Source: CAXBNB01 sp040151475
Lineage (GTDB): Bacteria > Bacteroidota > Bacteroidia > Cytophagales > Cyclobacteriaceae
Direction of reading: 5' to 3'
Assembly: GCF_040151475.1 (NCBI RefSeq)
Contig: NZ_JBDKWG010000151.1
Span: 186,001-250,000 of the forward strand
Length of the DNA: 64,000 bases
Under the pieces are notes generated by a model, which ran no database searches, had not been told where the DNA came from, and was given only the letters and a program-made list of their open reading frames with translations. The translations under genes and the position numbers were made by a program. Every line of letters starts with the position of its first letter. Position 1 is the first letter of the stretch. This document shows, one piece after another, positions 53,697-61,336 of the stretch.

Positions 53697-54608
53697 CTAC
53701 TCCTTCGGCACAAATTCACTCATACCTTTAAATACTTTTGAGAGTAAAGTTTCATCAGAAAAATACCCTATATCATTCTCAGAAGAATGAAATACCCATG
53801 TGGTGTCACTTTGATATCCTTCAATAGTGATATCGTTGCTATTAGAAAATTGAAAAGTGGCAGAAATTACCGGCACGGTTAAATTACTTTGGTCATCCAC
53901 AAAATTATTGCCGTTAACATAGCTTAATCCTGAAATGTACTTGGCTACATTGGTCGAATCAGCAGATTGACCGTTTGCAGTCCACCGATCCCCGACTTTG
54001 CTTAATTGAACAGAAGAATCAGCCGGATAACTGAAGTTTATGTTTATCAGTGAATCTTTTTTTATTCTGGCCAAAGTCTTGTTTCGATACGAAGAAGGCT
54101 CAGCGGACACAGAAAAACTCATGAAATTATTAGCCGCATATACTTCTTTGTCTTCATACAGTCTGACAAATGTATGATACGCCCTCTGTCCCTCCATTCC
54201 AAAACGCCCGATTACCATGTCCAGTGTAGTCTCTGATCCTTCGATCACTCTGATCCTTGTACCCGTAGAATCTACCTGATAATCTTTCCAATTGGCTTCA
54301 TTTTTAGTAGCCATTCTGGACGGCTTGATGGTAAGTAGTGCCCCTAAAGTATTAGAAACCGAAGCTTGAGTTGCAGGCACCACCTTTCCATTTGCCAATT
54401 TCAATTCCCAGTCAGAACCCTTTTTAGTCAACTCCACTATTCCAGCTTTTGATTCGATGTTGATGGCCGTCACTTTGGCTGTATCAATCTCCACAAGTTC
54501 AGAGCGCAACGACTTGCTTTTCTTCTTTCCTCCGGTCAATTGAACTATGCCATAAATAGCCACCAATGCGACCAGAATACCTATGAGTTTTATGTTTGAT
54601 AATTTCAT
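53697..54608 (-). CDS. DUF4340 membrane-anchored protein
   Basis: 303 residues with one N-terminal transmembrane helix (about 8-25) and a periplasmic body of two similar beta-rich lobes, each about 110 residues, with motifs such as ITKKGSDWELKLANGKVV-like strands near 55-75. DUF4340 proteins are encoded next to GldG/ABC genes in many bacteria and are thought to act with them. It is the last gene of the gldA-gldF-gldG run, 71 bp after gldG. Its role is inferred only from this position. Confidence 0.85.
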   Translation of the reverse strand: MKLSNIKLIGILVALVAIYGIVQLTGGKKKSKSLRSELVEIDTAKVTAINIESKAGIVELTKKGSDWELKLANGKVVPATQASVSNTLGALLTIKPSRMATKNEANWKDYQVDSTGTRIRVIEGSETTLDMVIGRFGMEGQRAYHTFVRLYEDKEVYAANNFMSFSVSAEPSSYRNKTLARIKKDSLININFSYPADSSVQLSKVGDRWTANGQSADSTNVAKYISGLSYVNGNNFVDDQSNLTVPVISATFQFSNSNDITIEGYQSDTTWVFHSSENDIGYFSDETLLSKVFKGMSEFVPKE

Positions 54609-54679
54609 TTTTTCTATATAATGACTTTTAACATTAAAGGTAAAACCAATAATTAAAGGTTAGTGGTGGATAGAATGAA

Positions 54680-56191
54680 TCAATAAACCCCTTCTCTCCA
54701 CTTGTTTCTCTTCATTTGATTTCTTTGCCTTCTCACAAATGCATAAATAAGGATAAGGAAAATGGGCCCCAGCACATTGCCGTATTTCAACATCTCTCTT
54801 GTAGAATCTTCCACAGCATCCAAAGGACGAACTGAGATTCCTTTGGTTCTCAAATCAATAAGTCCGGTATCGTCCGATAGCCAGTCAATCGCATTGGATG
54901 TGAAATTCACATTGTCTTCACTGATTTGCTGAGGAGGGCTGCCATTTATGACATACCGACCATTGGATATTACCACCAATCTGGAATCAACTGATCCTCC
55001 AAGAGGCCCATCCAGTGCCAAGGCAACAACCTGTTCTCCCTGATTGAAATCATTTTGTGTCCACTTTCTATTGACATCCACATATCCCGGGGTTGCTGCA
55101 AACCCAGATGTCTCTGATGTCATCAGCAAAGGAGTAAAATTGACCAGTGAGTCCGTGCCACTGTATGTCAAAGCACTTACAAACGGAAGCATGATGTCTT
55201 CCAATCCTTTTGTTGCAGGATGATCAGCAAAGTTGTTGATTCTTGGAAAATACGGAAACTTGATCTGACTCCTGAAATTAAACATGCCATTTTGTTGCTG
55301 CACAGTAACAGAACCACTATTTGCATCTATTACAAATTGATTCCCCATATTCACTTTCTTACGACTCAGCCATCCCCTGATTCCTATGTCACTTCCTACA
55401 CTCAACTGCCCGGTTGACAGGTCGCCATTCAAATTGCTATGAGACAAAAACACATTTCCACCCTGAGCCATGTAATTGTCAATTTTAGTGAAATGAGCCA
55501 ATGGAATGGTGTCAGTAGGATTTATCATCACCACTGCTTTGAAGTATGCCGGAATTTCATCCGTATCTGAAATGGTATAAGCCTCCACATCATACAATAC
55601 TGAAAGCTGCTGTGCCAATTGTGCTACTTCCTGAACAGTAGGCTCACCATGTCCCTGCAATAGTGCTACTTTGGCTTTGTCGTCAACTGATATTTTCTTA
55701 ATAGAAGTGGTTAAATCATATTCCATGTTCACACCCGGTTGCACCAGTGGTATGATTTCTTTTTTTTCTCCCTTCATCAATACAGCTCCCATGTAAGCTC
55801 TGAGCTGTTGTACCTGATCCTTTTCAGTCACATTTACCACTATCGGCTGTATGCCGTTTTGCTGTGCTTCCTGTTCTATTTCTTCATTATCGTTCGGACT
55901 AATAAATTCAAACACAATATTACCTTCTGATCTGTTTTCATATTCCAGCAACAAATCTTCAAAATCCTGCCTGTTACTGATAAGCTGTGTAGGAAGATCT
56001 TCTGAGAAATACGCTTTCACTGTAATGACATCATCCAGGTTTTCTAGTATGTCCAATGTCGCATCACTCAAGGTATATCGCTTATCTTCAGTAAAATCCA
56101 ATCTGAAATATAGTTTTGAAGAAATCATATTTATGACCACCAGAATGAGCATAAAAACGGATAATCTTACTATTACTGTACTTTTCTTCAT
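54680..56191 (-). CDS. gldG: gliding motility ABC transporter component GldG
   Basis: 503 residues. An N-terminal transmembrane helix (about 9-27), a large ABC-type uncharacterised domain (RLDFTEDKRYTLSDAT, VTVKAYFSEDLP-like start, NPNDN-like segment) and a C-terminal transmembrane helix (about 472-490, GPIFLILIYAFV) match GldG. With GldA and GldF it forms an ABC complex needed for gliding in some Bacteroidota and dispensable in others. It follows gldF by 32 bp. Confidence 0.92.
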   Translation of the reverse strand: MKKSTVIVRLSVFMLILVVINMISSKLYFRLDFTEDKRYTLSDATLDILENLDDVITVKAYFSEDLPTQLISNRQDFEDLLLEYENRSEGNIVFEFISPNDNEEIEQEAQQNGIQPIVVNVTEKDQVQQLRAYMGAVLMKGEKKEIIPLVQPGVNMEYDLTTSIKKISVDDKAKVALLQGHGEPTVQEVAQLAQQLSVLYDVEAYTISDTDEIPAYFKAVVMINPTDTIPLAHFTKIDNYMAQGGNVFLSHSNLNGDLSTGQLSVGSDIGIRGWLSRKKVNMGNQFVIDANSGSVTVQQQNGMFNFRSQIKFPYFPRINNFADHPATKGLEDIMLPFVSALTYSGTDSLVNFTPLLMTSETSGFAATPGYVDVNRKWTQNDFNQGEQVVALALDGPLGGSVDSRLVVISNGRYVINGSPPQQISEDNVNFTSNAIDWLSDDTGLIDLRTKGISVRPLDAVEDSTREMLKYGNVLGPIFLILIYAFVRRQRNQMKRNKWREGVY

Positions 56192-56223
56192 TGTCTTAAG
56201 TTATTCCAATTTTTTCAAAAAAA

Positions 56224-56949
56224 TTAAGCACTCCAATTTCTTCTGGAAAGCATAGATTGAGAAAATGCTAACCCAGCCATAATCACTGAACCAAAATATA
56301 TCAGGTCTCTGGAGTCGATCACTCCTCTGGAAAGAGAATCAAAATGAGTTCTCATGCTGAGGTAGTTAAATATACTTCCAATTCCTCCTCGAAATGTATA
56401 ACCCATCACATCGAACAACAACTGGAAAAATATTCCAATGAGCAAGGCAAATAAGAAAGCCACTATCTGATTGTTGGTGATAGAACTGCAAAATATACCA
56501 ATACTGATGTAACCTGCAGAAAGCAACAACAAGCCCAGGTAACCTCCTATGATGGCTCCATGGTCAGCAGATCCCAGTTGGCTCACTGTGATGTAATAAG
56601 GCAGTGTGCATAGCAAGGCTATCAAAACTAAAAGCACACAAGCCAAAAACTTTCCAACAACAATCTGCCAATCCGAAATGGCTTTGGTACTGAGCAATTC
56701 GATGGTTCCGGCACGATTTTCCTCTGCCAACATTCGCATGGTAATCGCCGGAATAAAAAAGAACAGCGACCAAAAGGCTATTCCGAAGAACACCTGAAGG
56801 CTTGCCTGATTCATTATAAATACATTGTTGCCAAAAAGCCATGTAAAAAAGCCACTGAGTCCCAGAAATATGACAATCAATACATAGGCTATGAGCGAAT
56901 CGAAAAATGAGGCTAACTCTCTTTTAGTTATTATCCAGATCTTATTCAT
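56224..56949 (-). CDS. gldF: gliding motility ABC permease GldF
   Basis: 241 residues, an ABC-2-like permease with six transmembrane helices. The conserved opening KREL(A)SFFDSLIAYVLI, the extracytoplasmic loop FTWLFGNNVF and MLAEENRAGTIELLSTKAIS are GldF-like. It sits between gldA (45 bp upstream) and gldG (32 bp downstream) and is the membrane part of the GldAFG complex. Confidence 0.92.
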   Translation of the reverse strand: MNKIWIITKRELASFFDSLIAYVLIVIFLGLSGFFTWLFGNNVFIMNQASLQVFFGIAFWSLFFFIPAITMRMLAEENRAGTIELLSTKAISDWQIVVGKFLACVLLVLIALLCTLPYYITVSQLGSADHGAIIGGYLGLLLLSAGYISIGIFCSSITNNQIVAFLFALLIGIFFQLLFDVMGYTFRGGIGSIFNYLSMRTHFDSLSRGVIDSRDLIYFGSVIMAGLAFSQSMLSRRNWSA

Positions 56950-56994
56950 AAGTCTGATTGTTTATTTTGATAGTTAAATACAAATTGAAAATTA

Positions 56995-57918
56995 TTAATT
57001 GGTAAGCTCTCTGAAAACATCTTCAAGACGGGTTTCTATGCCAGTCATTTCCATAAGGTACCATTTATTTTGTACACAAAGGTCAAAAATCGCTTTTCTT
57101 GAAAAGCTCTCCGGTTTACTTTGCACACGATAAAAACCCTCTTTTCCTTCCAAAGCATCAATTTTTTCGACCGTTGGCAAACCTAGCAAGGCTTTATGCA
57201 CGTCTCCGCCTGATGCTTCGATCTGAATGGTCAAAAGCTCTTGTCCTTCTGATTGATGTCTGAGTGTATCTGCAGACCCATCGGCCACAATACGCCCTCT
57301 ATTGATAATCAATATCCTGTCACAAGTGGCTTCCACTTCAGACAGGATATGTGAACTCAGAATTACCGTTTTTTCCTTACCCAGTTTTTTGATCAACTTT
57401 CTTATCTCAATAATCTGATTTGGATCAAGACCTGTAGTAGGTTCATCTAAAATCAACACTTCTGGGTCATGAATCATCGCTTGTGCCAATCCAACTCTTT
57501 GTCGGTAGCCTTTAGAAAGCTCGTTGATCTTTTTGTGTTTTTCCACTCCCAATCCACACATATCAATCATATCACCAATACGGCTGGAAATCTTGGATTT
57601 TTCCACACCTTGTATTTCTGCGGTAAATCTAAGATAGTCCACTATCGCCATGTCAGTGTAGAGTGGGTTGTTCTCGGGCAGGTATCCGATTTTCTTCTTT
57701 ATCTCTTCAGGCTGATTCAGTACTGAAAGACCATCCAGCTTAATGTCTCCGCTAGTAGGAGACATGTAACAGGTGATCATTTTCATTGTTGTACTTTTTC
57801 CTGCACCGTTAGGCCCAAGAAAACCAACCACCTCACCTGTCTTCACTTCAAAAGAAATGTTGTTTACAGCCTTCTGTTCACCATACTTTTTGGTGAGTTC
57901 TTCTATTACTATTGACAT
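56995..57918 (-). CDS. gldA: gliding motility ABC ATPase GldA
   Basis: 307 residues. Walker A GPNGAGKST at about 35-43, signature LSKGYRQRVGLAQA, Walker B VLILDEPTTGLDP and the switch His in ILSSHILSEVE. The C-terminal extension (about 220-307, ending ETRLEDVFRELTN) is typical of drug/lipid-exporter-like ATPases and GldA. It heads the operon gldA-gldF-gldG-DUF4340. Confidence 0.93.
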   Translation of the reverse strand: MSIVIEELTKKYGEQKAVNNISFEVKTGEVVGFLGPNGAGKSTTMKMITCYMSPTSGDIKLDGLSVLNQPEEIKKKIGYLPENNPLYTDMAIVDYLRFTAEIQGVEKSKISSRIGDMIDMCGLGVEKHKKINELSKGYRQRVGLAQAMIHDPEVLILDEPTTGLDPNQIIEIRKLIKKLGKEKTVILSSHILSEVEATCDRILIINRGRIVADGSADTLRHQSEGQELLTIQIEASGGDVHKALLGLPTVEKIDALEGKEGFYRVQSKPESFSRKAIFDLCVQNKWYLMEMTGIETRLEDVFRELTN

Positions 57919-58495
57919 ACTTGTGATCTGATAATTTGCACAATTCTAATTTTTAATTTGATGCGGTGCAAGTTTATAAAGTCAATGATAAAAATTCAAG
58001 CAAGATTCAAATTGAAATGTTAAAAATTGTTAAGAGTATCAACTGATTTAATAATTTAAAAAAACAGCGTTCAAAACATATCTGTAAACCTTATAGCTGA
58101 TGCAATTTGGGCATTGGGAGGAGTTGCCTTTTATCACTTTGCCTTTTAAAAAAAGATTTTTTTTAAAATTGACTTTTTATAATCTAATTTTTTCACCTAT
58201 AGCGTCATTTTTCGATTGTGTTTTCTTGGATTAATCCCATATCCCAATGGATGTTAACTTTTTAAGCCTTCCATATAGCTTCACAAAATTTTCTGAGGTA
58301 CTGGTCAGTGTGTGGCTAGAGCTTTCTATACCTGACAAAAAGATGAGTCTTGAAGATTATTATTTTCCCCAAGATTTCCGGTACTTACAGAAAGATATGT
58401 ATTTGAGAAACAATTCAACCCTAAACAATTCTGTTAAATCTGCGCTTCAATTCTTAAGAATCAAATCAGTTCACTAATTTTTGTAGGTTTGCCCA
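57919..58495 (+). other. AT-rich intergenic region
   Basis: About 580 bp between gldA and the divergent epimerase gene. A 76-codon plus-strand frame at 58247-58477 has no ribosome-binding site, homology or conserved pattern that I can see. On the minus strand TTG-N20-TAGAATTG lies upstream of gldA and may be its promoter. A run of A and T tracts lies at about 58145-58195. Confidence 0.5.
58484..58491 (+). promoter_or_regulatory. -7 element close to the epimerase start
   Basis: TAGGTTTG matches TAnnTTTG but ends only 4 bp before the ATG at 58496, so transcription would start at or within the first codons. An alternative TAATTTTTG at 58475-58483 gives a leader of under 10 bases. A leaderless or near-leaderless message is suggested. 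Confidence 0.35.
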
Positions 58496-59494
58496 ATGAA
58501 AATCACTTCACTTGTTACTGGTGGTGCAGGCTTTATAGGATCTTATGTCGCCAATAATCTTATTGCTCTTGGACATAGAGTTATAGTACTTGATGATCTC
58601 TCTGGTGGAGTTAAAAAAAACGTTCGCCCATCTGCCAGATTTTATGCTGGTTCTATAACCGATGAAAGTCTGGTGAATAAGTTATTCGAAAAATATAAGT
58701 TCACTTATGTCTATCATCTGGCAGCCTATGCCGCTGAAGGGTTAAGTCATTTCATCAGAAAATTCAACTATGAACACAACCTTATGGGAAGCATCAACTT
58801 AATTAATGCATCAGTAAATCATGAGGTAAAGTGTTTTGTATTCACCTCTTCTATTGCAGTATATGGAACAGGTACTCTGCCGATGAAGGAGTCCAACCCT
58901 CCTTGTCCGGAAGATCCTTATGGCATAGCCAAATATGCAATAGAGATGGATCTTCTAAATGCTCAAAAGATGTTCGGTCTAAACTATGTAATTTTCAGGC
59001 CTCACAATGTATATGGCATCAATCAGAATATTGCAGACAAATACCGTAATGTAATTGGCATTTTCATGAACCAAATCTTGGCAAAACAGTCACTTACCAT
59101 TTTTGGAGATGGGCAGCAAAGCAGGTCTTTCACTTACATCGATGATGTGGCTCCCTACATTGCTAACTCCGTAAATGTCCCGGAGGCAATCAATCAAACT
59201 TTCAACATAGGAAATGACTCAGTGCATACCGTCCGTGAACTCGCAGACGCTGTGAATCTTGCCATGGAAACCAAACTTGACATACGCAAACTAGAGCAAC
59301 GCAAAGAAGTTCTTCATGCTTATGCTGACCACTCTAAGTTCAAAGAAATATTTAAACCAAAGCAATTCACAGACCTACATGAGGGACTTTTCAAAATGGC
59401 TCAATGGGTTAGAGCCAACGGGCATCAACCAAGCCAACAATTCGAAAATATTGAAATAACCAAGAACCTGCCAAACAACTGGAATCACTCCTAA
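58496..59494 (+). CDS. NAD-dependent sugar-nucleotide epimerase/dehydratase
   Basis: 332 residues of the extended short-chain dehydrogenase family. The NAD-binding motif GGAGFIG lies at 9-15, catalytic S118/S119 in FTSSIAVYG, and Y142-x-x-x-K146 in YGIAKYAIE. The later HNVYGINQN and DDV blocks fit UDP-glucose 4-epimerase-like enzymes, but the exact sugar is not clear. It likely makes a nucleotide sugar for the adjacent glycosyltransferase, which starts 5 bp after its stop. Confidence 0.92.
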   Translation: MKITSLVTGGAGFIGSYVANNLIALGHRVIVLDDLSGGVKKNVRPSARFYAGSITDESLVNKLFEKYKFTYVYHLAAYAAEGLSHFIRKFNYEHNLMGSINLINASVNHEVKCFVFTSSIAVYGTGTLPMKESNPPCPEDPYGIAKYAIEMDLLNAQKMFGLNYVIFRPHNVYGINQNIADKYRNVIGIFMNQILAKQSLTIFGDGQQSRSFTYIDDVAPYIANSVNVPEAINQTFNIGNDSVHTVRELADAVNLAMETKLDIRKLEQRKEVLHAYADHSKFKEIFKPKQFTDLHEGLFKMAQWVRANGHQPSQQFENIEITKNLPNNWNHS

Positions 59495-59499
59495 CTACA

Positions 59500-60513
59500 A
59501 TGAATGACCAACCTTTAGTATCCGTAATTATGGCGGTGAAAGACACTGCACCTTACTTACACGACTGTATCGATTCTATTATTGCTCAATCCTATCAGCA
59601 TTGGGAATTGATTGCTGTAAATGATCATTCGAGTGATGAAACCCCAGCCATTTTGCAAGAATACGCTGCAAAAGATGCCAGAATCAGGGTTTTTAACAGC
59701 GTAGGACATAAGCTCATCCCTACTCTACAGGAAGGTTATGCTCAGGTAAAAGGAACTCTGATCAATAGAATGGATTCGGATGATAAAATGCCCGACTACA
59801 AACTTCAGATATTGGTGGATGAATGGAAAAAATATGGAAAAGGAACCGTAATAGCCGGGGGCACTCAACATTTTGTAGATGAAGGAGAAGTTGGAGATGG
59901 TTTCCTTCGTTATGAAAACTGGTTGAATCAGGTAGCCAAAACAAGTACGCACTATCAGGAAATTTATCAGGAATGTGTCATTCCTTCGCACTGTTGGATC
60001 ATTCACAAAGAAGACTTTGATGCAGTTGGTGCATTTGATCCTATTATTTACCCTGAAGATTACGACCTGTGTTTTCGCATGTATCGATTGGGGTTGAATG
60101 TGGTGGGAATTGACAAAATCCTCCACTACTGGAGAGACAGGTCCAATCGCATTTCACGAACATGGGAAGAATACAAAGACAACAGATACTTTGATTTGAA
60201 ATTGAGGTTTTTCTATGAAATAGACAGGGACAAATCCAGGCCTTTGGTATTATGGGGAGCCGGAAAAAATGGAAAGGATATGGCCAAATTATTACTTTCT
60301 CATAAAGACACTTTCCATTGGGTTTGCGACAATGAAAGGAAAATAGGGAACGACATCTATGGTGTGGTATTACAACATTTTGATGACCTCAAAGAAATTG
60401 AAAGTCCACAAATAATCATTGTGGTAACATCTCCGGAAGGAAAAGCAGAAATACAGAAACTACTTATTTCCCTGGGCAAAAAACCTGTGAAAGATTATTG
60501 GTTTTTTGTTTAG
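59500..60513 (+). CDS. family 2 glycosyltransferase with a C-terminal Rossmann-like domain
   Basis: 337 residues. The GT-A domain (about 1-225) has SVIMAVKDTAPYLHDCIDSI, ELIAVNDHSSDET and a DxD-like metal site in NRMDSDDKMP, then PEDYDLCFRM. After a short linker, residues about 243-337 form a separate nucleotide-binding-like module (LVLWGAGKNGKDMAKLL, HWVCDN, IIIVVTSPEGKAEI). This is like the small Rossmann modules found at the ends of some cell-surface transferases. It is paired with the epimerase gene, 5 bp upstream. Polysaccharide or glycoprotein synthesis is inferred. Confidence 0.9.
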   Translation: MNDQPLVSVIMAVKDTAPYLHDCIDSIIAQSYQHWELIAVNDHSSDETPAILQEYAAKDARIRVFNSVGHKLIPTLQEGYAQVKGTLINRMDSDDKMPDYKLQILVDEWKKYGKGTVIAGGTQHFVDEGEVGDGFLRYENWLNQVAKTSTHYQEIYQECVIPSHCWIIHKEDFDAVGAFDPIIYPEDYDLCFRMYRLGLNVVGIDKILHYWRDRSNRISRTWEEYKDNRYFDLKLRFFYEIDRDKSRPLVLWGAGKNGKDMAKLLLSHKDTFHWVCDNERKIGNDIYGVVLQHFDDLKEIESPQIIIVVTSPEGKAEIQKLLISLGKKPVKDYWFFV

Positions 60514-60540
60514 AATTTCAACAGTAATTTTCTTCATAAG

Positions 60541-60560
60541 ATGCCTGCCTCCGCAGACAT
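60541..60560. repeat. REP-like palindrome
   Basis: An imperfect hairpin (ATGCCTGC-CTCC-GCAGACAT, one mismatched pair) of the kind dispersed in Bacteroidota genomes as 'CTCCGCAG' palindromes. A related copy lies at 63785-63814. Confidence 0.55.
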
Positions 60561-60631
60561 GACGGTAATTCTGGCGATATCAGAAAACTCAAGCAAACAA
60601 ACCAAAAACGAAGATTCGAATGGATACATTT

Positions 60632-60649
60632 CTCCTGCGAAAGCAGGAG
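60632..60649. repeat. REP-like hairpin with GAAA loop
   Basis: A 7-bp stem CTCCTGC/GCAGGAG closed by a GAAA tetraloop, followed by TCTCATC. It resembles the common 'CCTGCGAAAGCAGG' repeat and pairs with the palindrome 70 bp upstream. Confidence 0.6.
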
Positions 60650-60683
60650 TCTCATCAAAAAAATATGCTAAAACAAACTACTG

Positions 60684-60834
60684 TTATGTAACCTTGTCTG
60701 AGTGTTCTCCTTCATCACAGTTAAGTAAAACATAAGCAGCACGAAAGACCTGGGAAATGTGAGAACCTTTTTTTGATTATACAGTGCAATTGCTCAACTT
60801 CTTCCTTAAGTAAATGAATTACATACTTCTTCAT
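60684..60834 (-). pseudogene. IS630-like transposase N-terminal remnant, frameshifted
   Basis: On the minus strand the ATG ending at 60834 gives MKKYVIHLLKEEVEQLHCI and then KK, after which the reading continues in another frame as GSHISQVFRAAYVLLNCDEG, EHSDKVT and a stop at 60684-60686. The two parts join across a 7-A run (60768-60774), so a one-base slip explains the break. The pattern matches the N-terminal helix-turn-helix of IS630-family transposases as I know them. The catalytic DDE part is absent. The short plus-strand frame over this region is its antisense shadow. Confidence 0.6.
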
Positions 60835-60950
60835 AGTTTTTTTCAAAACTAATAAAATACGCCAATTTAAACTTTACTTAATGCTAGTATCCTTCAACTT
60901 TTTACAGCCAATATCTTACAAATAAACGTTTGGTGGTTTTTGCTAAAATT

Positions 60951-61313
60951 AAGATTATACTCGAAATCTTAAATAAGGACTTATCAAAGTTTGATTTATC
61001 AAATCCAGATAAACTTCTATTTTCTGATAGTGTAGAAAAAAAGATTCTGTCAGAAGAAGCTACTGGTCTGATAGGTATTTAAAAGTAAAAAAACACTTCA
61101 ATCTAAATGATGAATATACCATGTATTCATTTAGACATACCTTCACAGCCAGAATTGTACAAAAATTTATGCAAGAACTTTAAACACATGGAAACACTTG
61201 AGAAAATGATGTTGATTACCGGACACTCTTCTATTGACTCATTGAAAAAATACTTGCATGATATTGATGCAGAGCTTCCAGAAGACTACAGTCATTTGGA
61301 GAAGTATGAATAA
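60951..61313 (+). pseudogene. tyrosine recombinase (phage integrase) C-terminal remnant, frameshifted
   Basis: Three reading frames add up to the end of a Bacteroidota-type integrase. Frame one holds KIILEILNKDLSKFD and a stop after a T5 run (61020-61024). A second holds TMYSFRHTFTARIV with the box II R-x-x-H (RHT) and stops at about 61183. The third holds MMLITGHSSIDSLKKYL with the GH and the catalytic Tyr (about 61252), then DIDAELPEDYSHL. The catalytic set RHT...GH...Y is in order but not in one frame, so the gene is dead. The N-terminal and core-binding domains are missing. Confidence 0.8.
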
Positions 61314-61336
61314 ACTCTCCTGTTCTCTATTTATGA

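Noticed and set aside
32141..58125. 16-mer ATTTGGGCATTGGGAG seen at the end of the EF-hand gene and again near 58110
   Set aside because: In 64 kb roughly half a chance 16-mer match is expected, so it is not evidence for a repeat.
58247..58477. 76-residue plus-strand frame before the epimerase gene
   Set aside because: No ribosome-binding site, promoter, domain or conserved pattern; AT-rich chance frame is more likely.
60541..60735. 64-residue plus-strand frame
   Set aside because: It spans REP-like palindromes and the antisense of the IS630-like remnant; no independent support.
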